Assembly (NCBI RefSeq): GCF_018373095.1
Contig: NZ_JAHAHT010000019.1
Coordinates: forward strand, 1-24,031
DNA length: 24,031 nt
DNA from: Haemophilus parahaemolyticus
GTDB taxonomy: Bacteria > Pseudomonadota > Gammaproteobacteria > Enterobacterales > Pasteurellaceae
Direction of reading: 5' to 3'
The notes beneath the pieces are model-generated. The model had not been told where the DNA came from and did no database searches. It was given only the letters and a program-made list of their open reading frames with translations. Made by a program: the position numbers and the translations under genes. Below are positions 1 through 6,642 of this stretch, piece after piece; positions within the stretch are counted from its first letter, which is position 1, and each line of letters opens with the position of its first letter.

Positions 1-363
1 GCTCGTTTAACCTCTGCACTTGTGCTTTTCTTCCTCTATATCGGTGTAATGGCACTCTACTCGGCTTTCCAAGATAAACAAACAGGTGCGAAAGCGGCGG
101 GTGTGCTTGCTGTAGTGGGGGTGATTAACTTACCAATTATTCACTTCTCAGTGGAATGGTGGAACACCTTGCACCAAGGGGCGACGATCACAAAATTAGA
201 CAAACCTTCAATGGCAACTGAAATGTTGATTCCGCTATTGTTGGCGATTTTCGGCAGTCTTTTGTTTACCGCTTGGTTCAGCATCTGGCGTTATCGCATT
301 GCATTATTACAAGATGAACGCAAACGCCCTTGGGTAAAAGCCTTAGTGAGCAACTTTAAGTAA
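1..363 (+). CDS. ccmC: CcmC, haem-handling protein of cytochrome c maturation (5' end outside window)
   Basis: Only the C-terminal ~120 residues are present; the frame is open from base 1, so the gene starts upstream. CcmC is an inner-membrane protein that presents haem to CcmE in the periplasm for system I cytochrome c biogenesis. The fragment contains the conserved periplasmic block NLPIIHFSVEWWNTLHQG, which carries the second haem-ligand histidine (LHQG), flanked by hydrophobic segments (an early one around FFLYIGVMALY and a last one around LLLAIFGSLLFTAWF). A basic tail (ERKRPWVKAL) follows. The match with E. coli CcmC is close along the whole fragment. ccmD starts 11 bases after the stop, consistent with one ccm operon. 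Confidence 0.95.
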   Translation, partial: ARLTSALVLFFLYIGVMALYSAFQDKQTGAKAAGVLAVVGVINLPIIHFSVEWWNTLHQGATITKLDKPSMATEMLIPLLLAIFGSLLFTAWFSIWRYRIALLQDERKRPWVKALVSNFK

Positions 364-374
364 CGGAGAATACG

Positions 375-569
375 ATGCAACTTCAATTTCAATTTGACTC
401 TCTTGCGGATTTCTTCGCAATGGGAAACTACGGTTTCTATGTGTGGCTTTCTTACGGCATATCGTTTGTGGCAATGGGTTGGCTGATTTGGCAATCAAAG
501 CGTGAGCAAAAGCAGATTGTGGCTCAAGTGAAGAAAGCGTTAGCTCGTGAGGCTCAAGCGAAGAAATAG
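375..569 (+). CDS. ccmD: CcmD, small membrane protein of the CcmABCD haem exporter complex
   Basis: A 64-residue protein, near the usual ~69 of the family. CcmD is a one-pass inner-membrane protein that helps release holo-CcmE from the CcmABC complex. The family signature FAMGNYGFYVWLSYG is at about residues 14-28, followed by one transmembrane helix (to about residue 40) and a lysine- and glutamine-rich cytoplasmic tail. The start has an upstream GGAG (365-368) at good spacing. It sits between ccmC and ccmE. The 61-base gap to ccmE holds an uptake-signal core (575-583). Confidence 0.93.
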   Translation: MQLQFQFDSLADFFAMGNYGFYVWLSYGISFVAMGWLIWQSKREQKQIVAQVKKALAREAQAKK

Positions 570-574
570 CCTTT

Positions 575-583
575 CAAGCGGTC
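575..583 (+). repeat. DNA uptake signal sequence core (CAAGCGGTC)
   Basis: CAAGCGGTC, followed by an A/T-rich stretch, matches the A. pleuropneumoniae-type uptake signal core ACAAGCGGTC at nine of ten positions. It lies between ccmD and ccmE. Other exact AAGCGGTC cores occur at 6715-6723 (in tex), 15162-15170 (pssA), 18435-18442 (ileS, reverse), 20272-20280 (before ribF) and 23896-23903. Near-matches occur at 5317, 9489, 10891 and 22504. Confidence 0.7.
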
Positions 584-630
584 AATTTCTTGTTTCTTTT
601 TACATATTTTAATTTTTGTGTGGGTAAAAA

Positions 631-1176
631 ATGAATCCAAGACGTAAATCTCGATTAAAAATCGTGTTATCGGTGCTCGCGGGTGTAGGCGTGGCAATTG
701 GCTTAACGCTGTATGCACTGAGTCAAAACATCGACCTGTTCTATACGCCTTCTGAAATTGTACAAGGCAAAAATGATGATCCAAACCAAAAACCTGAAGT
801 AGGGCAACGTATCCGCGTAGGCGGAATGGTGATGGAAGGTACGGTGACGCGCGATCCGAAAACGCTTAAAGTTGAATTTGATGTAAACGACATCGGTCCT
901 GCAGTCACGATTGAATATGAAGGCATTTTGCCTGATTTATTCCGTGAAGGGCAAGGCATTGTGGCACAAGGAGTGTTGGTTGAACCAACCCGTTTGCGTG
1001 CGACAGAGGTGTTGGCGAAACACGATGAAAACTATATGCCACCTGAGTTGGGCGATAAAATGAAGCAACAACATGGTGCGATGGGAATTTCAGAAGCGGA
1101 TTTAAAAGGTGAATCAGAACACGATAAAGCCGAAATTGAACGCACGCTGAAAACCTTACAAGGAGAAAGCAAATGA
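631..1176 (+). CDS. ccmE: CcmE, periplasmic haem chaperone
   Basis: A 181-residue protein, slightly longer than E. coli CcmE (159). It binds haem covalently through a histidine and passes it to the CcmF/CcmH ligation machinery. The N-terminus is basic (MNPRRKSRLK) followed by one membrane anchor (about residues 10-30). An OB-fold beta-barrel follows, containing VGQRIRVGGMV and YEGILPDLFREGQG. The haem-binding motif HDENY is at residues 131-135 (His131, Tyr135). The C-terminal tail after residue 145 is charged and probably flexible. The ribosome site is weak (GTGGGT about 8 bases upstream). The last codons overlap the ccmF start as ATGA, so the two genes are probably translationally coupled. 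Confidence 0.95.
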   Translation: MNPRRKSRLKIVLSVLAGVGVAIGLTLYALSQNIDLFYTPSEIVQGKNDDPNQKPEVGQRIRVGGMVMEGTVTRDPKTLKVEFDVNDIGPAVTIEYEGILPDLFREGQGIVAQGVLVEPTRLRATEVLAKHDENYMPPELGDKMKQQHGAMGISEADLKGESEHDKAEIERTLKTLQGESK

Positions 1177-3113
1177 TTGCGGAACTCGGCAATTATGGCT
1201 TAGCCTTAGCACTCGCTTTATCAATTTTCTTAGCAATTCTACCGCTTGTTGGAGCTGAAAAAGGCAATGCGAAGCTAATGAGCCTTGGTCGCCCACTCAC
1301 TTGGGCGATGTTCTTGGCGTTGTCGCTTTCGTTTGGTTCGTTATTCTACTTATTCGCTGTGAATGATTTTAGCGTGCAATATGTCGTGAATAACTCGAAC
1401 TCAACTTTGCCACTGCAGTATCGTTTATCGGCAGTATGGGGTTCGCACGAAGGTTCGTTGTTGCTCTGGATTTGGTTACTGGCACTCTGGGCGGTAGGTG
1501 TAGCGACCTTTACCCGTAAAATGCCAGAGGAAGCCGTGGCGCGCGTATTGAGCGTGATGGGCTTAATCAGCATTGGCTTTATGGTGTTCATTATTTTCAG
1601 CTCGAACCCATTTAACCGTACCTTCCCTGATTTCCCTGCCGATGGTCGTGAACTTAACCCGATGTTGCAAGATGTTGGCTTGATTTTCCACCCTCCACTG
1701 CTTTATATGGGATATGTAGGATTTTCGGTTGCTTTCGCTTTTGCGATTGCTTCATTGATGACGGGCAAACTCGACACCGCATGGGCAAGATGGTCTCGCC
1801 CGTGGACAATGGCAGCGTGGGTTTTCCTGACACTAGGTATTGTGCTTGGCTCTTGGTGGGCGTATTACGAACTCGGCTGGGGCGGCTGGTGGTTCTGGGA
1901 TCCTGTGGAAAACGCTTCTTTAATGCCTTGGTTAGCAGGCACAGCGTTGATTCACTCCTTAGCAGTAACTGAAAAACGCAGTACCTTCAAAGCGTGGACG
2001 GTATTGCTTGCCATTCTGGCTTTCTCGCTCTGCTTACTTGGCACATTCTTGGTACGTTCTGGTATTCTTGTGTCGGTTCACGCCTTCGCTTCTGATCCAA
2101 CTCGTGGCTTGTATATTTTGGCGTATTTGGTGTTTGTGATTGGTGGCTCGCTACTGCTTTATGCGTTCCAAGGGACGAAAATCAAAAGTTTGGACAACTA
2201 CCAACGTTATTCGCGTGAAACCTTGTTGTTATTGAACAACGTGATGTTGATGGCGTTTTTATCGGTGGTTTTTTTAGGTACGATTTTACCGCTCATTCAC
2301 AAGCAAATCGGCTTGGGCTCTGTCTCTATCGGTGCACCGTTTTTTAACCAGATGTTCCTGATTTTAATGGTGCCGTTCGCCTTTATTTTAGGCATTGGGC
2401 CGTTGGTAAAATGGCGACGAGATCAAATCTCGGCAATCCGCACGCCTGTGATGATTTCTCTAGTGATGATGATTGCACTCGGCTTCGGCTTGCCTTATTT
2501 GGTGGGTAACCGCATTACTGCTACATCGGTAATGGGCGTGATGATGTCGGCGATTATCGTCATTCTTAGTCTGTATGAAATGCACACTCGTGCCACACAT
2601 CGTCATTCATTTTTGACGGGCATGTTAAAACTTTCTCGTTCTCACTGGGGAATGGTATTCGCTCACTTAGGTGTGGCGATGACTGTATTTGGCATTGCGA
2701 TGAGCCATAATTTCAGCATCGAAAAAGATGTGCGAATGCGTGAAGGCGATAGTGTGCAGATTTTGGATTACAACTTCACCTTTAAAGGTTTGAAAATCAC
2801 CGATGGTGCGAACTACCAAGGTGGTACGGCAGATATTGAAATCACCCACAACGGCAAACCAGAAGCTACGCTTCATGCGGAAAAACGGTTTTACAACGTC
2901 AGTAAAATGGGAATGACCGAAGCGGCTATCGACTGGGGTTTCACCCGTGATTTATATGCGGCATTAGGCGAACAACTTGACGACGGATCTTGGGGCTTAC
3001 GCCTTTACTACAAACCATTCATTCGCTGGATTTGGCTTGGTGGTATGTTTATGGCATTGGGTGGCTTGCTTTGTATGCTAGATAAACGTTATCGGATTCG
3101 GGTGAAGGAATAA
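1173..3113 (+). CDS. ccmF: CcmF, cytochrome c haem lyase subunit
   Basis: A 646-residue polytopic membrane protein, almost the same length as E. coli CcmF (647). It belongs to the haem-handling protein family and attaches haem from CcmE to apocytochrome c in the periplasm. The WWD domain is at about residues 228-253 (WGGWWFWDPVEN inside). Conserved histidines sit at the E. coli positions: His173 (FHPPLLYMG), His261 (LIHSLAV) and His303 (SVHAF), the last two flanking the WWD region. A C-terminal periplasmic region (about 510-620) precedes a last membrane helix and a basic tail. The start overlaps ccmE by four bases, with AGGAG about 8 bases upstream. No ccmG or ccmH follows; the next gene is convergent clpX. 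Confidence 0.96.
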   Translation: MIAELGNYGLALALALSIFLAILPLVGAEKGNAKLMSLGRPLTWAMFLALSLSFGSLFYLFAVNDFSVQYVVNNSNSTLPLQYRLSAVWGSHEGSLLLWIWLLALWAVGVATFTRKMPEEAVARVLSVMGLISIGFMVFIIFSSNPFNRTFPDFPADGRELNPMLQDVGLIFHPPLLYMGYVGFSVAFAFAIASLMTGKLDTAWARWSRPWTMAAWVFLTLGIVLGSWWAYYELGWGGWWFWDPVENASLMPWLAGTALIHSLAVTEKRSTFKAWTVLLAILAFSLCLLGTFLVRSGILVSVHAFASDPTRGLYILAYLVFVIGGSLLLYAFQGTKIKSLDNYQRYSRETLLLLNNVMLMAFLSVVFLGTILPLIHKQIGLGSVSIGAPFFNQMFLILMVPFAFILGIGPLVKWRRDQISAIRTPVMISLVMMIALGFGLPYLVGNRITATSVMGVMMSAIIVILSLYEMHTRATHRHSFLTGMLKLSRSHWGMVFAHLGVAMTVFGIAMSHNFSIEKDVRMREGDSVQILDYNFTFKGLKITDGANYQGGTADIEITHNGKPEATLHAEKRFYNVSKMGMTEAAIDWGFTRDLYAALGEQLDDGSWGLRLYYKPFIRWIWLGGMFMALGGLLCMLDKRYRIRVKE

Positions 3114-3183
3114 AGTGAGCGAAATAAAAACATGGAATGGTTGCTGAGCTTATCGAAGCATGCGTTTTGTGTTTATCAAAAGT

Positions 3184-3237
3184 AAGCGGTGAAATTTTAG
3201 AGAAGATTTGCAAATCTTTTAAGGAATTTCACCGCTT
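3184..3237 (+). terminator. USS-like inverted-repeat hairpin downstream of ccmF
   Basis: AAGCGGTGAAATT (3184-3196) is repeated perfectly as its reverse complement at 3225-3237. Inside the loop, AAGATTTGCAAATCTT is itself a perfect 16-base palindrome. The right arm is followed by TGTTTATC, a modest T-rich tract. Arms made from a variant uptake signal are common at Pasteurellaceae gene ends, where they can act as terminators. Probably ends ccmF transcription. Confidence 0.65.
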
Positions 3238-3363
3238 GTTTATCTTGAACTGTTAATTAATAACAATCTGAACAATCTGTGCGTAAAATGTGCAGTTTTT
3301 AGGCTGTTTAAGATCCTATACTTCATAGCTCTCTCAAGAGCCTTGTGATTACAGATATCGTAT

Positions 3364-3400
3364 GGTTTTTATAGCCAGGCTTTGTCTGGCTATAAAAACC
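3364..3400 (-). terminator. Strong hairpin after clpX
   Basis: GGTTTTTATAGCCAG (3364-3378) and CTGGCTATAAAAACC (3386-3400) are perfect 15-base arms around a 7-base loop. It lies 14 bases past the clpX stop on the minus strand. The stem bottom is A/T rich (GGTTTTTA), so it could work in either direction, between two convergent operons. Confidence 0.7.
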
Positions 3401-3413
3401 AACAATTAGAAAA

Positions 3414-4658
3414 CTATTCAATCTCAGGCTTTTTTCCATTTTCTACGCACTCTTTACCCACCATTACTTTCTTCGCTTTCAGTGTTGGTAAATCATACAT
3501 CGTATCAAGCAATAAGTTTTCCACAATAGAGCGTAAACCACGTGCTCCTGTTTTGCGGGCAATCGCTTTTTTCGCAATCGCAACGAGAGCTTCTTTAGTG
3601 AACTCAAGTTCTACATTTTCCATTTGGAATAGAGCTTGATATTGGCGAATAATCGCATTTTTTGGCTCCGTTAAGATTTGAATCAATGCGTGTTCGTCAA
3701 GTTCTTGTAATGGGGTTACCACAGGCAAACGGCCAATTAACTCTGGAATCAAACCAAAACGGACTAAATCTTCAGGCTCAACTTGCTTGAAAAGCTCGGT
3801 TAAGTCTTGACGATCTTTGTCATTTTTTAACTCTGCTGCAAAGCCAATACCGCCCTGTTTATTGGTACGCGATTCTACGATTTTATCTAAGCCCGCAAAC
3901 GCACCGCCACAGATAAAGAGGATTTTTGAGGTATCTACAGGGATGGTTTCGCCTTTTGGATGTTTACGAGATCCTTGTGGATTGATATTCGCCACCGTGC
4001 CTTCAAGTAATTTTAACAAGGCTTGTTGTACGCCTTCGCCCGATACATCACGGGTAATCGAGGCACTTTCTGATTTACGGGTGATTTTGTCGATCTCATC
4101 AATAAAGACAATACCTCGCTCGGCTTGTTCTGCATCAAAATCGCATTTCATCAGCAATTTTTGGATGACATTTTCTACGTCTTCACCCACGTAGCCTGCT
4201 TGGGTTAAAGTGGTCGCATCTGCTACAGCAAATGGCACATTTAAGCGACGAGCCAAGGTTTCCGCCAATAAGGTTTTACCGCTACCCGTTGGGCCAATTA
4301 ACAAAATGTTACTTTTGCCAAGCTCAACACCGTTGGTTACTTCGTGGTTCGATAATGCACTTTTTAGGCGTTTATAGTGGTTGTAAACAGCCACTGATAA
4401 CACTTTTTTGGCGTGTTCTTGACCGATTACATAGTCGTTTAAATGAGCGTGTAACTCATGCGGTGTTGGCACATTTTCGAAGAATTTTTGTTCATCACTG
4501 CTTTCATCAATTAATGGCTCTTCTTCACCGTTAAGTAAGTTGTACGACTCTTCGATACACTCATTACAGATAAAGCCTTCTGTGCCTTCAACAAGCTGAT
4601 CGACTTCTGAGCGTTTTTTACCGCAGAAACTGCAGTGAGGTTCTTTTTCAAATGCCAT
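3414..4658 (-). CDS. clpX: ClpX, ATPase subunit of the ClpXP protease
   Basis: A 414-residue AAA+ unfoldase that recognises tagged substrates, unfolds them and feeds them to ClpP in the cytoplasm. The N-terminal zinc-binding domain has Cys9, Cys12, Cys31 and Cys34. The Walker A motif GPTGSGKT is at 122-129, pore loop GYVG at 155-158, Walker B IVFIDEID at 183-190, and the ClpP-docking loop IGF at 271-273. Sensor and arginine-finger regions follow (LIPELIGRLPV, KTGARGLRSI). Length and order match E. coli ClpX. Its ATG shares one base with the clpP stop (TAATG), so the two are an operon with probable translational coupling. All key residues are intact. Confidence 0.97.
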   Translation of the reverse strand: MAFEKEPHCSFCGKKRSEVDQLVEGTEGFICNECIEESYNLLNGEEEPLIDESSDEQKFFENVPTPHELHAHLNDYVIGQEHAKKVLSVAVYNHYKRLKSALSNHEVTNGVELGKSNILLIGPTGSGKTLLAETLARRLNVPFAVADATTLTQAGYVGEDVENVIQKLLMKCDFDAEQAERGIVFIDEIDKITRKSESASITRDVSGEGVQQALLKLLEGTVANINPQGSRKHPKGETIPVDTSKILFICGGAFAGLDKIVESRTNKQGGIGFAAELKNDKDRQDLTELFKQVEPEDLVRFGLIPELIGRLPVVTPLQELDEHALIQILTEPKNAIIRQYQALFQMENVELEFTKEALVAIAKKAIARKTGARGLRSIVENLLLDTMYDLPTLKAKKVMVGKECVENGKKPEIE

Positions 4659-5251
4659 TAAGCCACCTCACCACGAGAAGTTAATACTTTATCAATCAAA
4701 CCATATTCCATTGCTTCTTGTGCCGACATAAAGTTATCACGCTCAGTATCTGCCGCCACTTTTTCAAATGGCTGACCGCTGTGCTCCGCCATTTTACGGG
4801 TAAGCATCTCTTTTAATTTTAAGATTTCTTGAGCTTGAATTTGAATATCGGTTGCTTGACCACGTGCACCACCTAGAGGTTGGTGAATCATTACACGTGC
4901 GTTTGGTAGTGCAAAACGTTTACCTTTTGCACCGCCTGAAAGCAAGAATGCACCCATTGAACAAGCCTGCCCCGTGCAAAGGGTTGCTACATCAGGCTTG
5001 ATGAAATTCATGGTGTCGTAAATTGCCAAACCAGCAGTCACCACACCACCAGGGCTATTGATGTAAAGATAGATGTCTTTTTCAGGATCTTCAGCTTCCA
5101 AGAAGAGTAGTTGAGCCACAATCAAGTTCGCCATATTGTCTTCAACTTGACCATTTAAGAAAATAATACGCTCTTTTAACAAGCGTGAAAAAATATCGTA
5201 TGAGCGTTCACCTTTCGGGGTTTGCTCAACAACCATAGGAACTAATGACAT
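4658..5251 (-). CDS. clpP: ClpP, proteolytic subunit of the ATP-dependent Clp protease
   Basis: A 197-residue serine peptidase of family S14 that forms the tetradecameric barrel used by ClpX and ClpA. The catalytic triad is visible: Ser98 in GQACSMGAF, His123 in RVMIHQPLGG and Asp172 in TERD. The substrate-site glycine loop NSPGGV is at 65-70. Compared with E. coli ClpP it starts near the mature N-terminus (MSLVPMVVEQ) and lacks most of the 14-residue propeptide; a good AAGGA lies about 10 bases before this ATG, which supports the start. It is the first gene of clpP-clpX, transcribed away from sufE. Confidence 0.97.
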   Translation of the reverse strand: MSLVPMVVEQTPKGERSYDIFSRLLKERIIFLNGQVEDNMANLIVAQLLFLEAEDPEKDIYLYINSPGGVVTAGLAIYDTMNFIKPDVATLCTGQACSMGAFLLSGGAKGKRFALPNARVMIHQPLGGARGQATDIQIQAQEILKLKEMLTRKMAEHSGQPFEKVAADTERDNFMSAQEAMEYGLIDKVLTSRGEVA

Positions 5252-5276
5252 AAATTTTATCCTTATTAAATTTGGT

Positions 5277-5315
5277 AAATAGGGCTATTCTAGCAAATTT
5301 TCATAAAATCATTAA
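5277..5315 (-). promoter_or_regulatory. Overlapping candidate sigma-70 and heat-shock-like promoters for clpP
   Basis: On the minus strand a sigma-70-like pair, TTAATG (5310-5315) and TAGAAT (5287-5292), has exactly 17 bases between. Overlapping it, TATGAAA (5299-5305) and CCCTATTT (5277-5284) are 14 bases apart and resemble the sigma-32 consensus (CTTGAAA, CCCCATNT). Heat-shock control of clpP is established in E. coli; here it is inferred from the motifs only. Confidence 0.42.
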
Positions 5316-5327
5316 CAACAAGCGGGC

Positions 5328-5342
5328 AGATTGTTACAATCT
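5328..5342. repeat. Short palindrome AGATTGTTACAATCT between clpP and sufE
   Basis: AGATTGT and ACAATCT are perfect 7-base arms around one base. It lies between the divergent clpP and sufE genes, next to an uptake-signal-like word (ACAAGCGGGC, 5317-5326). It could be an operator or merely part of an extended uptake signal; there is no evidence for a specific regulator. Confidence 0.35.
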
Positions 5343-5368
5343 TTTGCAAATTTTATCGAGGAAAAACA

Positions 5369-5743
5369 ATGAATCTTGCAGAAATTTACGAAAAATTTGC
5401 CCTTTGTAAATCTTGGGAAGAAAGATACCGCTTGCTCATCCAACTTAGCCGACAATTGCCTAAATTAAGTGAGGCTGAGTTGCAAAACGTATCTGAAATT
5501 CACGGTTGCGAAAGTCGATTGTGGTTTGAGTTTGTAAAACAGCCGCGAAAAGTTACCGCTTACAGCGATGCACGCTTAATGCAAGGGATTTTAATGATTG
5601 TCCAAACTGCCTTACTTGAAAAGTCAGATACAGAATTGGCTGAATTTAATTTACAACAACTGTTTGATGATCTGAAAATCACGCCACATTTGACCAGCAC
5701 AAGGTTAAATGGTTTACAGCAAATTCAGGGGCTGATTAAGTAA
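5369..5743 (+). CDS. SufE/CsdE-family cysteine desulfurase activator
   Basis: A 124-residue protein of the SufE family. These proteins accept persulfide sulfur from a cysteine desulfurase (SufS or CsdA) on a conserved cysteine and speed up sulfur transfer for Fe-S cluster assembly or tRNA thiolation. The key signature is HGCESRLW with Cys47, and the SRQLPKL motif lies upstream as expected. It is shorter than E. coli SufE (138) and CsdE (147), mainly at the N-terminus. No cysteine desulfurase gene is adjacent, so whether it serves the Suf or the Csd partner cannot be decided here. A GAGGAAA box about 7 bases upstream supports the ATG. It is divergent from clpP. Confidence 0.88.
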   Translation: MNLAEIYEKFALCKSWEERYRLLIQLSRQLPKLSEAELQNVSEIHGCESRLWFEFVKQPRKVTAYSDARLMQGILMIVQTALLEKSDTELAEFNLQQLFDDLKITPHLTSTRLNGLQQIQGLIK

Positions 5744-5753
5744 ACTAAAATAT

Positions 5754-5921
5754 ATGGGGAAATTGCGAGTGCTCTCACAAAATCTCACGATTTTAGGTTT
5801 ACGTAACCTGTATTTCATTCTTGCTGCCTTAACCAAACATCTTGTTCATCTTGAAAAAGCTGTGATCGCCCTACTCTTCTTTATCGGGATCAAAATAGGC
5901 ATTCAATCATGGAATTTCTGA
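5754..5921 (+). pseudogene. C-terminal remnant of an Alx/TerC-family integral membrane protein
   Basis: A 55-codon frame from ATG 5754 to TGA 5919-5921. The stretch TILGLRNLYFILAAL and then ALLFFIGIKIGI aligns by eye with the last conserved helices of Alx/TerC proteins (E. coli Alx has AILGLRAMYFLLAG followed by VILVFIGIKML). Full proteins of this family are about 320 residues and export manganese or act in tellurite resistance. Here the N-terminal three quarters and the extreme C-terminus are missing, so this is probably a deletion remnant. A functional small membrane protein is possible but unsupported; there is no convincing ribosome site. Confidence 0.65.
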
Positions 5922-5931
5922 CATCAAACGA

Positions 5932-6210
5932 ATGACGATTTATTGTTTTATCTATGATGGGATTGCTAGTTGAAGAGAATCTGATGTAGTCGTTACGGTT
6001 AAAGTGCCAAATCAACCTGAAATTGTAGTCGAAATGGGCAGACAAATCGATTCTCGCTCTTTCTGTGCAATTGCTGAAATTGAGTTTGATGAATACAAAC
6101 AGATGAGCATGCGTAAAGCTGTAACATTCCATAATGGGCACGAAGATTGTGATCGCCATTATGGTTGGGCGATTCAATTACATCACAAGTTCAACATAAA
6201 GAAAAAATAG
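5932..6210 (+). pseudogene. Unrecognised ORF interrupted by an in-frame TGA
   Basis: One frame runs from ATG 5932 to TAG 6208-6210 (93 codons including the stop) with a single internal TGA at 5971-5973. The part before it reads MTIYCFIYDGIAS; the part after starts RESDVVVTVKVPNQ and could be started from GTG 6004 (68 residues). The downstream part has mixed hydrophobic and charged character, a segment with several histidines (FHNGHEDCDRHYGW) and a basic end (KKK). I do not recognise the family. It follows the Alx/TerC remnant directly, so a decaying locus is the simplest reading. Recoding of the TGA as selenocysteine is unlikely, with no visible stem-loop evidence. Confidence 0.4.
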
Positions 6211-6264
6211 AAGTGATGAACTTCCATTTTTATTTTTTGTTCTACAACGCCAAAAAATAGATAG

Positions 6265-6296
6265 AAAAAAACCTCCGATTGCTCAGAGGTTTTTTT
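6265..6296 (-). terminator. Rho-independent terminator of the tRNA-Asp operon
   Basis: AAAAAAACCTC (6265-6275) pairs with GAGGTTTTTTT (6286-6296) around a 10-base loop. A-run and T-run on opposite sides make it bidirectional. It lies about 40 bases beyond the second tRNA-Asp in the minus direction, and may also stop transcription from the decayed region on the plus strand. Confidence 0.85.
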
Positions 6297-6338
6297 CCAT
6301 TAACGCATAGGATGTATATTATAACGTTTTAAAATAAG

Positions 6339-6415
6339 TGGCGGAACGGACGGGACTCGAACCCGCGACCCCCTGCGTGACAGGCAGGTATTCTAACCAG
6401 CTGAACTACCGCTCC
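6339..6415 (-). tRNA. tRNA-Asp (anticodon GUC), copy 2
   Basis: A 77-base tRNA including an encoded CCA (TGG on the plus strand at 6339-6341). The anticodon arm reads CCTGTCACG, giving GUC for aspartate; the T-arm GGGTTCGAGTCCC and D-arm TAGTTCAGCTGGTTAGA are intact. The acceptor stem is GGAGCGG pairing with CCGTTCC, as in E. coli tRNA-Asp. It is downstream of a second, nearly identical copy with a 48-base spacer and shares its promoter and terminator. Confidence 0.98.
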
Positions 6416-6463
6416 GCAAAATTATAAATTTAGATTTAAGCTAAATTCATAATGGGAATAAAT

Positions 6464-6540
6464 TGGCGGAATGGACGGGACTCGAACCCGCGACCCCCTG
6501 CGTGACAGGCAGGTATTCTAACCAGCTGAACTACCACTCC
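6464..6540 (-). tRNA. tRNA-Asp (anticodon GUC), copy 1
   Basis: A 77-base tRNA with encoded CCA (6464-6466). Every base equals the other copy except two in the acceptor stem: here GGAGTGG pairs with CCATTCC, so the C5-G68 pair has become U5-A68. Pairing is kept, so both copies should fold and function. Promoter-proximal gene of a two-tRNA transcript. Confidence 0.98.
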
Positions 6541-6555
6541 GCATTTGGTTTTTGT

Positions 6556-6584
6556 ATAATACCCATTTCTTATCTTATCGGCAA
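6556..6584 (-). promoter_or_regulatory. Sigma-70 promoter of the tRNA-Asp pair
   Basis: Minus-strand TTGCCG (6579-6584) and TATTAT (6556-6561) are separated by exactly 17 bases. The -10 lies 15 bases before the mature 5' end of the first tRNA, a normal position for a tRNA promoter. Confidence 0.7.
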
Positions 6585-6642
6585 ATCTTTTTTAAGTGTA
6601 AAATGTCATTTGACTTTAAAATAATCAAAATGGCGATTTATA

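Larger units (their letters stand above)
3114..3413. other. Convergent intergenic region between ccmF and clpX
   Basis: No credible gene is seen in these 300 bases. The region contains a hairpin built from two inverted uptake-signal-like arms (3184-3237), an imperfect palindrome TGTTAATTAATAACA (3251-3265) of unknown meaning, and a strong hairpin (3364-3400) at the clpX end. A 17-codon ATG frame at 3132-3185 has no ribosome site or recognisable similarity and was not called. Nothing here resembles ccmG. Confidence 0.7.

Noticed and set aside
3132..3185. A 17-codon ATG frame after ccmF, considered as a ccmG start or small protein
   Set aside because: No ribosome site, no similarity to CcmG, and it runs into the terminator stem.
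4232..4534. Plus-strand open frame of 100 codons inside clpX
   Set aside because: It is antisense to a fully conserved gene and has no family features; the same applies to the other antisense frames in tex, rlmN, ileS and rlmB.
5971..5973. In-frame TGA as a possible selenocysteine codon
   Set aside because: No recognised selenoprotein family and no evident SECIS-like stem just after it; simple decay is more likely.
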